From positions 186,001 to 250,000 of the forward strand of contig JACKQL020000050.1 of NCBI GenBank assembly GCA_018296165.2: DNA of 64,000 bases. Direction: 5' to 3'. Source of the DNA: Termitomyces sp. T153 (lineage: Eukaryota; Basidiomycota; Agaricomycetes; Agaricales; Lyophyllaceae). Position numbers and translations under genes: made by a program. Below, piece by piece: positions 48,130 through 58,996 of this stretch (positions are counted from its first letter, which is position 1; each line of letters begins with the position of its first letter). The notes beneath the pieces are model-generated. The model saw only the letters and a list, made by a program, of their open reading frames with translations, searched no databases and was not told the origin of the DNA.

Positions 48130-49738
48130 TTCCACTTCCAAATGATTTCTTTGCTAGCTTCTACAGCAGCAATGTATTCTGCTTCAGTTGTGAATAAGGA
48201 ACAACTGATTGAAGCTTGCTTGTGGATAAAGCAACAAATAATTGAAGCTTGCTACTCCATCCAATAGCTCAACCACCAATTGTAGTCAGATAACCACCAG
48301 TAGAATGGCCAGAATCAGGACAATCTCTATGTGAGGCATCACAGAATGTAGTAAAGGATTGAATGCCAGCATCAGCATTGAAATGGAGTCTGTAATCCAT
48401 TGTGCCTTTACAATAGTGCAATAAATGCTTGACTGCAGCCCAATGCTTGGTTGCTGGAGAGGAATTGAAGTGTCCAAGGTGTGAGACTGCATAAGCAATA
48501 TCTGGCCTTGTTATAGTAGCCAAATACTGCAGTGAACCAATTGCATTTAAACAAGGCACATTGCATCTCCTCCTCCTCTGCTTCATTCTGTGATGTCATG
48601 GCTTTAGAGAGTTTGATTCCAGGTGTCATTGGAGTAGATACTGGATTGCAATCACTCATTTTATAGCACTCCAATATGTCAACAATGTATTGACATTGTA
48701 AGAGTAAAAGTCTCTGTGTATCTGAACACCTAAAAGGAAGTGGGAAGGGCCCAAGTCACAGATTTTGAAGTGCTTTTTGAGGTCATCAATAGCAGAGTCA
48801 AGTGCAGCAGTAGATTTGAAAGCAAGTGTAATGTCATCAATGTAGATGGACATAACAATCTTGACTTCTCCTCTGACATAGAGATAGATAGAGCAGTCAG
48901 ATTCAAGTCTCCTGAAGTCCATTGATGATAATGCTCCATGTAGTTTCTTGTTCCACTGCCTGCCTGCTTGCTTTAGACCATAAAGTAACTTCTTGAGCCT
49001 GAGTACCTTCTTTCCATTCTGAAACCCCTCTGGTTGAACCATATAGATATCTTCTTCCAGATCTCCATTGGGGAAAGCAGAAGTGACATCCACAGAGTGC
49101 AATTCTATGTCCTCTATGCCAGCAATAGCAAGGATGAGGTGCAAAGATGCAGGTAATGTTGGTGCAAAGACTTCATTATAGTCAATGCCAGGATGCTGTG
49201 CATAACCCTTTGCAACAAGTCTAGCTCAATTGAGCCATCTGTATTGTGCTTGATGCAAAACACCCATCCACAGCCTATTGCTTTCTTGCCTTCAGGCAAG
49301 TCACACTCCTCCCAAGTTCTATGAGATATACTCATCATCTGCAGCTTGGTACCACTTCTTGGCATCCACAGACTTCATAGCCTGTTTGAATGTCCTAGAG
49401 TCTGAAGAAGTAGCCATTCCAGCAAATTGAACATCCTCAAAACCAGGGTCAAGTGGTTCTGGATCAGGTTCAAGATCAGATCCCAGATCTAATTCTGCTT
49501 GGACTTGCTCTTCTTTCTCATTAGAACTATCCTGGACTGGTTCCTGATGTTGTACTACCCACCAATCTCCTGGAGGCTGTACATTGCATTTAGAGCATCT
49601 CAGAGCAAGGGGAGATGATAGAGGAGCAAGAATTTGAGCTGGTGGCTGAGCTAGTAGCTGAGCTGAATGGTGTCTAGCACAATTCGGACAAGGTCTAGAA
49701 GGTGCTGGAGCAGCTGGTGGTGGTATTATAGGGGATGC
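48130..49738 (-). pseudogene. Copia-2 reverse transcriptase and RNase H N-terminal part
   Basis: RT text runs SRTFKQAMKSVDAKKW (49400), GCGWVFCIKHNTDGSIE, DVTSAFPNGDLEEDIYMVQPEG, GLKQAGRQWN and the catalytic box YIDDITLAF (about 48850), intact. RNase H begins at SAIGSLQYLATITRPDIAYA (48560) and reaches FTTEAEYIAAVEASKEIIW at the Helitron junction. A stop at 48268 and frame changes near 49200, 48680 and 48600 interrupt it. Confidence 0.92.
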
Positions 49739-50196
49739 TGTTAGAATTGCTTATTGCATTCTACTATGGATGATCAGCATTTACTCCAAGTTCATTTATG
49801 ACATGTGTAGTCCACTTCCTTTATTTCTATTTAGTTTATCACATGTATCTTCCATGTGATTATCTTTCTCAATTCAATCATATGTACTTTTCATGTAATT
49901 GTCTTTCTATTCAATTCAATCACATGTATCTTCTGTGTGAGTGTCTCTCTATTTAATTCAATCACATATATCTTTCATGTGATTCCCTTTCTATTCAGTT
50001 CAATCACATGGATTCTCCATGTGATTCCTTTTATTCAGTTACATTATAGTATATATAAAAATGTAGAAGCCTAAAGTCCCCACTCAGTTTCTGACTCTGG
50101 ACTTCAGGTTAGTGTTTGCACATTACATTCAGTTTCTGACTCTGGACTTCAGCTTTAGTGACTATTCAGTCCCCTGTGCTTTGCCTATCTTTAACA
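49739..50196 (+). repeat. Solo LTR of the Copia-2 family, TSD GATGC
   Basis: 458 bp from TGTTAGAATTG to TTTAACA, opposite in orientation to its host, with perfect TSD GATGC (49734-49738 and 50197-50201). It contains five copies of the 42-bp hairpin unit. It splits the proline-rich linker between integrase and RT. Confidence 0.94.
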
Positions 50197-51345
50197 GATG
50201 CAGGCATAAGAGGTTTAGGATGTGCAGGAGGTACAAGTGGCACTTGGACAACAAATGGTTCTTCTTCCTCATTTTCAAGAGCAGGTAACTCAAACACTGC
50301 ACTTTGATTGGGGGATGCACTTTCAGGTAGGACTGATAGATCCACAGGTAAAGGAGGTGTAGGAGGTATTACTAGCCTAGTTAAGTGCAAACCAGGCAAT
50401 AAGTGCTCATCAAACTCTGCTCTTTCAGAAATTACAGTCTTCTTAGTCTCAGGATTGTAAAATAACCATCCTTTATAACTAGAAGAATATCCAATGGAGA
50501 TGCATTTTTCCATGTGAGACTGTAAAGAGTTGCACTTATCCCTTTGTATATAGACATATGCTCTATATCCCCAGACTCTGAGATAAGAGACATTTGGTTT
50601 GTGCTTGTACCATTCCTCATAAGGAGTAATTGACTAAGCTGCAGTTAGAAGTTGATTCAGAATGTAAATCTGAGCATGAAGGCAATGTGCCTAGAATGAG
50701 TCTGAGAACATTCTGTTTGCTCTCTCAGCAACACTATTCTGCTGAGGTCTATTGCAAGTTGTGTGCCTCCTTTTAATTCCACAAGCATCAGTGTATGCAA
50801 TAAACTCCTTTGATATGTACTCTCCACCTTTATCATCTTGTATAGCCTTGATTTTGGCATCTAAAGCATTCTCTGCATAAGCTTTGAATGTCTTAAAGGC
50901 ATTGAATGCTTCACTTTTCTTCTTCAGAGCCATAGCAGCTTTAAAGCTTGTGCAATCATCAATGAATGTGATCCAATAACAATAGCTCCCCATTGCAGTG
51001 ACTGGAAGAGGGCCATGTACATCACTGTGGATCAATTCTAATGGTTTAGATGCATGACTACTGGAAGAAGGAAAAGGATTAGAGCGCATTTTGCCAGCCA
51101 AACAAGGTTCACAGATGGGATCAGGCTTTGCAGCAGAATTCAAGTCCAAACCAACTACCAACTTGTTATTGATCATCTTTTTGACATCAGCATAGTTATG
51201 ATGAGCAAATCTGCGATGCCAAAGTGTCAGATCAAGTGGTAATGTGCTGGTAAGATGAGCAGACTCCAAAATAGGTGCAGTACAACCATCCAAATAAGCA
51301 GAATTATTAGAGTTGATTGTAGCACAGAATAACTCTTTTCAATTC
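50197..51345 (-). pseudogene. Copia-2 integrase (mostly open)
   Basis: The frame 51293-50691 (200 codons) holds the pre-integrase zinc site (LWHRRFAHHNY ... CEPCLAGK) and the rve core with all three acids: HSDVHGPLP, DDKGGEY and NSVAERAN. It stops, then continues (50620-50166) with YSLTWKNASPLDILLV-shifted and SIGYSSSYKGWLFYNPET text and an acidic, proline-rich tail up to the solo LTR. All catalytic residues are kept. Confidence 0.92.
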
Positions 51346-52629
51346 AACCAGAAATGCATAGCTTGTCTGTCAATGTGAATGTTGTAGCCTTTGTTTTTAG
51401 TCAAATATATACAGGACAAGAGTTTATTTCAAAGTAATGGAACATGCAAGACTCTGTGGAATTCTAAAGACCAGATTTTCTTTTCATTTACAACTGGATG
51501 GAATACAACTGTTCTAATCCTAGCTGAGTAAATAATGCTGTTATCAGTTAACCTGACTGGAGTGTGATAGGGAGCATAATTATGGACCCAATTTCAATGT
51601 GGGGTCATGTGGCAAGTGGCTCCTGAGTCTACAATCCAATTAAAGTCAGCTTCAGGTTGTATGGGAAGAGAGGGATCTGAGTGATCCAGCAAATTCTGCA
51701 TCATCTTTCTTGGACTTGTCATTATTGAAAGCTGCATTAGCTTGCTCCTGGCCCTTTTTGCCTCTTTTGTTATGAGATTTTGTCTGCTGCTTTGCTTGTT
51801 GCTGAGCTGCTCTGTATTTGTAGCAATTAGCTTGTGTGTAGCCTTGCAAGGTGCAAAAGTCACAGACAGATTTGGCTAATGCAGCATAGCAATTATAACA
51901 GTAGCAGACTCATTAGAGCAATGACAACATTGTGTTTCTTCTGTGACAAAGGGCTGATGGATTTTGGCCTTGTTCAGGTCATCTTTGAGAAGGAGAGTGG
52001 ATACAAATACTGAGAAATCATCAGGAAGCACCCAGGAAGCACCCTTATTAATGCCATAGATGCTAGTTCATTGTCTAATTTGGCAATATCAAAGTCTTTT
52101 GGGCACAAATCCTGGATTTTCTTCATTGCAGTCTCAATTCTGTTGATTAGAGTCTGCAAATTCTTTTCCTCTCCTTTTCTAATGGAAAACAAGTCATCAT
52201 AGGCATTAAAGTGTGTGCCAGGGTGTTGCTGCATGTGTATCTGCTTCAAGGCTTCCCACATCTTGTCTGATTGGTCTTATAATCATTGAGATGGATTCTT
52301 TGATTATCCTCCACCATCAAATAAATCAGACCAGATGCAACATGAGCCTCTTTCTGCCATTTTCTGTATTCTCTTTTTTCCTCTGATGTAGGTTTTTCAG
52401 AGAGTTGAGGAGCCAAAGAAGGCATGGAGATAGGCATCCAGGCATTTTGAGAGCAGATATAAGCTTCCTTTTCACTAACCCCTGAGTTATAGTTGTGGGA
52501 ATTGAGTTTGGTGAAGGTTGGAATAGATGTAGGCATGTTGGAAAAGGTGATTTGGAGTGTAGATTGAATAATAAAGTGTGGAGTTGCAGAATGCAGCAAA
52601 AAATGCATTTGAAAGTGCTTTAAAAGCAA
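51346..52629 (-). pseudogene. Copia-2 gag and protease (broken)
   Basis: Gag starts at about 52534 (MPTSIPTFTKLNSHNY), continues as HVASGLIYLMVEDNQRI, shifts frame at 52250 into MWEALKQIHMQQHPGTHFN, and ends at QYLYPLSF with a deletion or frameshift. A CHC-containing zinc knuckle remnant lies near 51930. Protease active site IVDSGATCHM lies at about 51620. Pre-integrase text follows to 51345. Two or three frame changes break the polyprotein. Confidence 0.87.
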
Positions 52630-52954
52630 TAATAGAGTGCTAGGGTCTAGTGTGCCAGAAGGAATACAGCTACAATCCAGTCGAATTGGCAGAGTTCCTG
52701 TAAGGTCCTCAGGAGTGGTGCAGCAGGAAGGTAAAGTATAGTAAAGCTAACCAACTAACTGCAGACTCTGCAATTGTAACACCTTCCAGTTAGGCATGTC
52801 AGGCTTCACTGGTGAGATAAAGCAGCCCCACTTAAAGAGTTACTACCCAATAGTTCAGAGCCTATTTGTAAAGGGAGCTGCAACCACTATAAGGACTATA
52901 GCACAGATCACCAAATCAAAATGATAAAAACTTCAGACTAAAGCTTTAGAGGCC

Positions 52955-52967
52955 AGGGCCCATAACC
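52955..52967 (-). other. Primer binding site of Copia-2
   Basis: On the minus strand GGTTATGGGCCCT abuts the end of the 5' LTR (TTTAACA). It is the half-tRNA-iMet type of site known from Drosophila copia, and the TRIM at 59 kb has the same sequence in the same place. Confidence 0.8.
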
Positions 52968-53391
52968 TGTTAAAGACAAGCAAAGCATAGGAGACTGAAT
53001 AGTCACTAAAGCTGAAGTCCAGAGTCAGAAACTGAGTGTATTGAAGTGTGACACACTAACCTGAAGTCCAGAGTCAGAGACTGAGTGGGGACTTCAAGCT
53101 TCTACATTATCTATATATACTATAATGTAACTGAATAGAAGGAATCACATGAAGAATCCATGTGATTGAACTGAATAGAAAGGGAATCACATAGAAGATA
53201 CATGTGATTTAATTGAATAGAAAGACAATTACATGGAAGATACATGTGATTGAATGGAATAGAAAGATAATCACATGGAAGATACATGTGATAAACTGAA
53301 TAGAAATGAAGGAAGTGGACTACACATGTGATAAATGAACTTGGAGTGAATGCTGATAATCCATAGTAGAATGCAATAAGCAATTCTAACA
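52968..53391 (-). repeat. 5' LTR of Copia-2 (four hairpin units)
   Basis: 424 bp; minus-strand ends TGTTAGAATTG and TTTAACA. Four 42-bp hairpin units, one more than the 3' LTR, explain the 42-bp length difference exactly. Confidence 0.93.
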
Positions 53392-54076
53392 ATCTTTACT
53401 CACCTCTTGCACTGACCTGCAGAGGTGGTGAGAGCTACACTAGCAGCTGCAGAGAAGCCCATGTCAGTGGCTCCTTCTGTGAGTGCAGCCCCAACTGAGG
53501 AGGAGCCTTTGTTGTCAGTAGCTGTGGCCACCACCAACCCAGCATTGAGCTCTGGTGTGTCTTCAGAGGATGCACCCTCAGAAGAGTCCATGGAATTAGA
53601 CTACATTGATGACTCTGCATTGACTATGACTGCCCAAACAGTGATGACTTCACAAGTCATTCTTAGCCCCACAGAAGCGGTAGTAGCTAATGTCACTACT
53701 CCTACTGCTAAGGCTAGATCCAATGGCTCCAGTGATATGGCCAACACTGTATTGGAGCACTGTGTAGACATTGTGAGCAATGAAAAAGCAGAGGCCTCAA
53801 AAATGGATGAACAAGCAGAGTGAGCTACTATTGGAGCTTACAGAAAAAGACAAAAATCAATACATCCAGGTACTAGAAGCCTGCATTCTGCACTCAGTGC
53901 AGTTGGACAGCATGCTGAGATATATTGTGTTTAGGTAGGCCTGTATGGCCCTACCAAACTTATAATGTAGGAATTTGTGATTGAATTCCAGTGCACACTT
54001 TCAAGCACCCCTTTCTATCATTACTTCATTTTGTTTTGATTGAAGTGAGTCCATTGACAGACTCAAAAGAGGGGTA
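53392..54076 (+). pseudogene. Continuation of the unrecognised 3' coding region, then purine tract
   Basis: An open frame from 53425 to 53823 reads APTEEEPLLSVAVATTNP, SMELDYIDDSALTM and NEKAEASKMDEQ, an acidic, low-complexity protein end. It follows the same strand as the region ending at 40314 and lies beside the Copia-2 TSD, so the two were probably joined. At 54064-54076 CAAAAGAGGGGTA is a purine tract leading into an LTR. Confidence 0.55.
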
Positions 54077-54279
54077 TGTAATGGAGCAGCCATTACTATT
54101 TTACTGTGCATTATTTATATGAATTATTTAACTATATGGATAGCATCACGTGATGCTATCCCTAAAACTACTATACTCTTACTTATGTAAGGCAGCACCT
54201 TATTTCATACTTTGTAGACAGAACTAATAACTGGTTCTGGTTTACAGAGTGTGAACTGTAAGCTGCACAAACCATAACA
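54077..54279 (+). repeat. Probable Gypsy 3' LTR with a 24-bp palindrome
   Basis: It starts TGTAATGGAGCAGCC after the purine tract and ends near CCATAACA. Positions 54138-54161 form a perfect palindrome centred on CACGTG, the only CpG in the neighbourhood. It is taken as the 3' LTR of Gypsy-B; no 5' partner was found near 30.6 kb, so the link is inferred. Confidence 0.6.
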
Positions 54280-54379
54280 GACATGTTACATCATTCCTTC
54301 TGCATAGTTCCTCTTGCATCCAGTAGTGCAGGGGTTGGTCTTGTCAGTCATGTTAATTTAAGGATAGGCTGTGCTGTAG

Positions 54380-55030
54380 TAAGGGCTAGTACCTAAAGTG
54401 CCAATTGCATGGATGTATTGTCTGATCAGTGTTAAGGGTGGTATCAGCATCAACACTTGGATGGAGCAGTTCATTCTCAGGTTGAATGTGTAGAGCAACT
54501 GTCTGGCATGCAAAAATGATGCCTGAGATAGTGCTGTTAGATATGGGGGTCTGTGCATATGGGGGTTCTTTGTTGTTAATGAGTTTCCTCCTCAAAAATC
54601 ACATCCCATGATGTCACAATTGATCTTGAACTTTAGTCATATAGTCAATTACTTCCCTTTGCATACCCCACTAAACATGTCTTCACCAATCTGGGATTCA
54701 GCTTGGATTTGATAAGTTCATCTGTAATCTTTGCCCATGCTAGACACTCTCATGGCCTCAAGTGATCTACCCTCTGCCTCTGATCCAAAACTCTAGAAAA
54801 GGGACATTTGACAAGCATTTGTGTCACACAAATGACAGTGGTGGCTACAGCAGTGGCACAGTCCATCTCACTCTCATCCTTCTTAGGCTGGGCAGCCTCA
54901 TCATTGTTGGGCTTTTTTGCCTTTAGGAATAATTCCTGGGATATATATCTGTGTGGCATGGTTTCTGCTCACAATTTCTTTGGGAGTCCACTTTCTGCCA
55001 GCATGCACAATACTTCCTTAAAATAGTACA
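54380..55030 (-). pseudogene. Copia-4 integrase tail fragment
   Basis: Minus-strand text MLAESGLPK-like (about 55000), IYIPGI, RVLDQRQRVDHLRP, CLAWAKITDE, VKTCLVGYAKGSN and SRSIVTSWDVIFEEE (54600) matches the region following the integrase core of Copia elements. No LTR or TSD is visible. The adjoining frame 54386-54595 is probably its linker. Confidence 0.7.
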
Positions 55031-57030
55031 TTTTCTCTTGACAACACTCTTTTGGGCATGCACATATAAAACAGTGACTGTTAGTTTGATGCCATGGCTT
55101 TGCAGGTATATTGTCTAAGAACTATTTATCCTATGGGCAGCATTACTCTAACTTCCTTTCACTTCCTTTCTGTCTGGCATTCTGATTCTGCATGATACAT
55201 AGTAAATGCTGATGGGTAGATAGAGCATCTTTCCAGGTTAAGAAGTAGCCTATCATGTGAGAGGATCTACCATCAACAGCTAGCATCATATGCACTACAC
55301 CTCCAAGATTTTATGCTTGATGAACATCCAGGAGCTTGGTGGGAGACAGGAAAGTGATGGGACTTGCCAAGGGGCCATTGGGATTTGCCAGAAAAGTGTG
55401 AGACTTTGCTGGAGCAGGTGCTGTGGGTGAACAAGAGTTGGAGTGGATTGAGAGGGTATTGTCAGGTACTCTGGGGATTTGAGAGTGCTAGAGGGAGGTT
55501 TGGAGGTCCAAGGATGAGTTGTGACAAATAGAACTATAGAAATGAGGGTTTAAGTTGAGCTAGGTTCTAGAAAGCTTGCTAGGTACAAGTAGTACTTAGT
55601 TGCTAGCACAAGGTCAGTAGAAACTGATATCAAAAAAGGGAAACTCTGTGGGTAAACCCAGCTAGAGTGAATACAGGGTTGCTAAACAGAGGTTGCTAAC
55701 AATGCTGGACTAAAGAGGCACTAGGAATAGCAAAGGGTGATGGTAAAAGAGAACAATAATAAAACAAAACCAGCTGTAGGTGCTAGCACTAAATGTAAAC
55801 TTGACAAAATAGTACTCTAAGATGGTATTAAAATGACAAGGATGTTAACTTGAGCTGCAGAAGTCAATGTAAATACAGGTTCTAAGAGTAAGGAACATTT
55901 TTAGAGGCTTCTACACATCTGGAGGTACATCATTTTGTGGGCCTGCAATAGTCATGGAACTAAAACCAGTCAGATATGCATGTGGGAACTTGAAGGTAGT
56001 AAAAGTAACAAAAACATTAAGCTTTTCAATATTCTTGTAAACCGGGCCATTGTCATGTAGATAGAACATTCCAGCAGTGATATTAGTTGTTATCATATTC
56101 TGAGTACTGAAAGGATGTGGATGGGCATATCAGCACCTGATGATTTCTAAATACTATACCTACAAACAGTATAAATACTACCTGTATATAGGAACAAAAA
56201 AACCAAGCTTATCTTTCCCCCTCAGTAGTCCTCAGCTTACCAGTTTCAGACTTCTTTTCTATATATGCTCATCATTGTTTACAGCTTAGCAACAAGCCCT
56301 AGCAACCTCATACTTGTTTTAGCATGGGTACCAATTACAAGTACTCTATAATGTCTTTGTTGCAATGCTAGCAACTACAGCTAGTAACTAGTTTGCATTT
56401 GTCCTCCAGCTTTTATACTGACATCACTTATTCCTTTCCTAGATAGAGAGAGAGAGATAAGGCAAAAAAAGAAGCTTTAGAGTCACAAGACTTAGATCTG
56501 AAGTCTGGGGCTAATATAGATCTGAAGTCTTGGGCTAATAATGAGGTATAATTCTTTGATAGATGTATAGAAAATAGGACAGTATTTAGAGTAAGTAAAG
56601 TAATGAAATCAACAGGAGTCAACAATGGGGAACTGGTTGCTGGTGACCTAAGGGAGTCAGGAGAAATGTCATGTGAAAGTAAGTAACCTAAAATATAGTT
56701 AAAACTGATACCTGGAATGACAGTCAGTATGCTGGTTACTAAGGTGTTAGTAAGTAAATAAAACTAAATGAAGTAACAAGTAAACTATGCCAATAATACC
56801 AAGATAAGAAATATGATTGGGAACTTTGCTAGGAGTTGCTATTGGGAACTTTGCTAGGAGTTGCTAGAGGTTGCTAGTCATAAAGAGTAAGTCATCTTAT
56901 GGACCAAGAGTCTAGACCACATGTGACAAAATCATGTGACTATTATGTTGCAAGGAAACTGGAAGGTCTGGAAGTTGCTAAAAACATAGAAAATAGATAC
57001 ATGTATATCATCTGGTGTATTGTACCTATT
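55031..57030. other. CpG-poor DNA, no recognised feature
   Basis: Two kilobases without a recognisable gene or repeat border. Locally repeated text such as GTTGCTAGTAACTAG-like and TTGCTAGGAGTTGCT (56820-56880) shows short direct repeats. The minus frame at 55911-56096 has no motif. Confidence 0.5.
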
Positions 57031-57040
57031 AGTCTGCTGC

Positions 57041-58010
57041 TTAACAAGAATAGGGTTTGATCAATGGTTGTAATAGAGTCAAATCTTCAATCTGATTGTG
57101 TAAGAGCCAAGTCCTATTTCCAGATTTCCAGAGAACCTCAAAAAGCAGGTGACTTCCCAATTCAGTGTGAAACACAATTTGCTCAGCTGCCAATTCAGTG
57201 GGATGCTGTTCAAGTTCTACCACTTGTTCATTCAACTACTCTGGAAATAGACAATCGTTGTTAGAGATATGTGTATTCTAAGAAGTGAGGTATGAAATAC
57301 ATTCAAGTTTTTTGTAAACATGTAGACAAGATCCCCTTCTGTAAAGGGGACTGCCTAATGCTTACAATTAGTCAACCAAGTCTGCTTAACATGCACTATT
57401 AAGACACTATTATGTACTGCCACAATTGCTAAGTGGAGTTGTTGTGCATAGACTCTGATGCCTAATTCATCCTAGGCAGCAGCATTCCATACCATGGTTC
57501 TAGGCATACATTCATGGTTAAGGAAGAAATGCAAGTAGCCAGTGCTTGTCAAAGCATATTAAGTTCTACAGCAAGAAGCTTGAGTACCTAGTCAGTCTGA
57601 ACTGGGCTGATAGCTTGACAAATCATCTGAGTCATAGTACAATTGGTGTGATCTGTAGCTCCATATGTTTGTGGATGGTATGTGCTGGATGTGCTGGACA
57701 TTTTCAGTTTGTCCCTAATTAGAGAGTAGAGGTGAGTTCAAAATGTACTAGTAAAGTAACTGTCTTAGTTGCCAACTATTGCATGTGGTAGGCCATGTAA
57801 TTGATAAACCTCCACAAATATGAGTTTGGCCATGTCTTTTGCAGCACATGTTGTTTGGCAGAGTACAAGATGCACCATGCCAGTTAAATGGTCAATAATC
57901 ACTATGATTGAGTCAAATGTGACATCCTGGTAAATAAGTTCATCTTGTGTGACTTCAAAGTTTTTATATTTGCAGGGCTTTTCCATTATTTTTTGGAACA
58001 TAGAGTCCTT
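57041..58010 (-). pseudogene. Gypsy-C integrase and chromodomain fragment
   Basis: Minus-strand frame 58001-57765 reads NFEVTQDELIYQDVTFDSII, DHLTGMVHLVLCQTT and VYQLHGLPHAIVGN, a Ty3/Gypsy integrase core. Decayed text STYHPQTYGATDHTN (about 57670) holds the position of the third catalytic acid, here lost. The frame 57235-57041 (ELEQHPTELAAEQ, LFEVLWKSGNRTW) is a chromodomain. The rest of the element is not identified. Confidence 0.78.
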
Positions 58011-58996
58011 AAAGTATTTTCCTCAAATGCTTTCAATAATATCCAACAGTTCTTGTCCTCTGCTCAGCATTTCTGTTAGTTTAACAGGCTGATTGTCAGA
58101 GGTGATTTTGCCCAGTATGTCAACCTTTTGTGCTAATTGTTCATCATAGGCTTCTTCTTTGTTAAGTATCATGGGCTTGTTTGAGTCCTGAGGCTCTTGG
58201 GATCTGAATTGTGAGTTTTGTTTTATTTATAGTACCCTTCCTTGCCCTCATTTTTCTCCTGTAAGTCTCAAGGAATGTTCAGGGCAAAATTTCTGCTCAT
58301 GTGCATCACCAACTCATGGTTGGGTTCTGGTCAGCCAGTCTCTACAAAGGCTTTATGACAACAACCACTAGATGAGGCCACCACTGCTGCCTGGTGTCAG
58401 GGGACTGCTCTTACCAGACCCTCTAACTCTTTCCTTAATTGCAAGCCTACCATCTATTGCCAACCTCTTATCTTCTGGTCACAAGTACTTTCAATTAAGA
58501 GCTATCTTTTGCTTATATTTGTACATGGTCACATGCCATGAGTCTGCAGATCAAAGCCATTTACAATTTCCTGCTTTTGGATTAGACTCTAGATTTGGTT
58601 GTTGTTGGGTGTTTTTTTCAGAAGCTTTAGAGTTAATTTTACAAACACTGGCACTGGAAATCTTTAGACTTGTTCTCTTTAGATCTCCCTCTGCCAGGTG
58701 AGTAGCTAGAACTCTAAAACTTCTTGTAAATGCTGAATAGACTTTGGATCTCCTTCTACCAATTGTGTGATTGAGCCACAGCCTCCAGAGGTTCCTTTTT
58801 GATTGCCTGAGTTTTCTATTTGGTTCTTTGTCTCTCCTCTATCAGTGTCTTGCTACTCCCTGTGCTCCTCCTATGACCCAAACAACCCCTCCAACACCTT
58901 CTTCTAATGCTTTGAGCCTCCATGACAATGCCTAGAGTTGTTTGTTGTCCCTAGAGACACAGATTCAACTTACCCAAGCTTCCCTTACCTCCTACA

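Larger units (their letters stand above)
40315..53391 (-). mobile_element. Copia-2, Ty1/Copia element with nested insertions
   Basis: LTRs at 52968-53391 (5') and 40315-40696 (3') bound the element, with a perfect TSD ATCTT (40310-40314 and 53392-53396). A primer site precedes gag, and a purine tract AGGGGAGAG adjoins the 3' LTR. Minus-strand order is gag, protease, integrase, RT, RNase H. It was later entered by a Helitron (41000-48129) and a solo LTR (49739-50196). Net length without these is about 5.5 kb, normal for the class. It is the best preserved retroelement here. Confidence 0.94.

Noticed and set aside
53140..53320. Palindromic repeats resembling CRISPR repeats in the Copia-2 LTR
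   Set aside because: The whole 42-bp unit repeats, and it lies within an LTR defined by termini and TSD.
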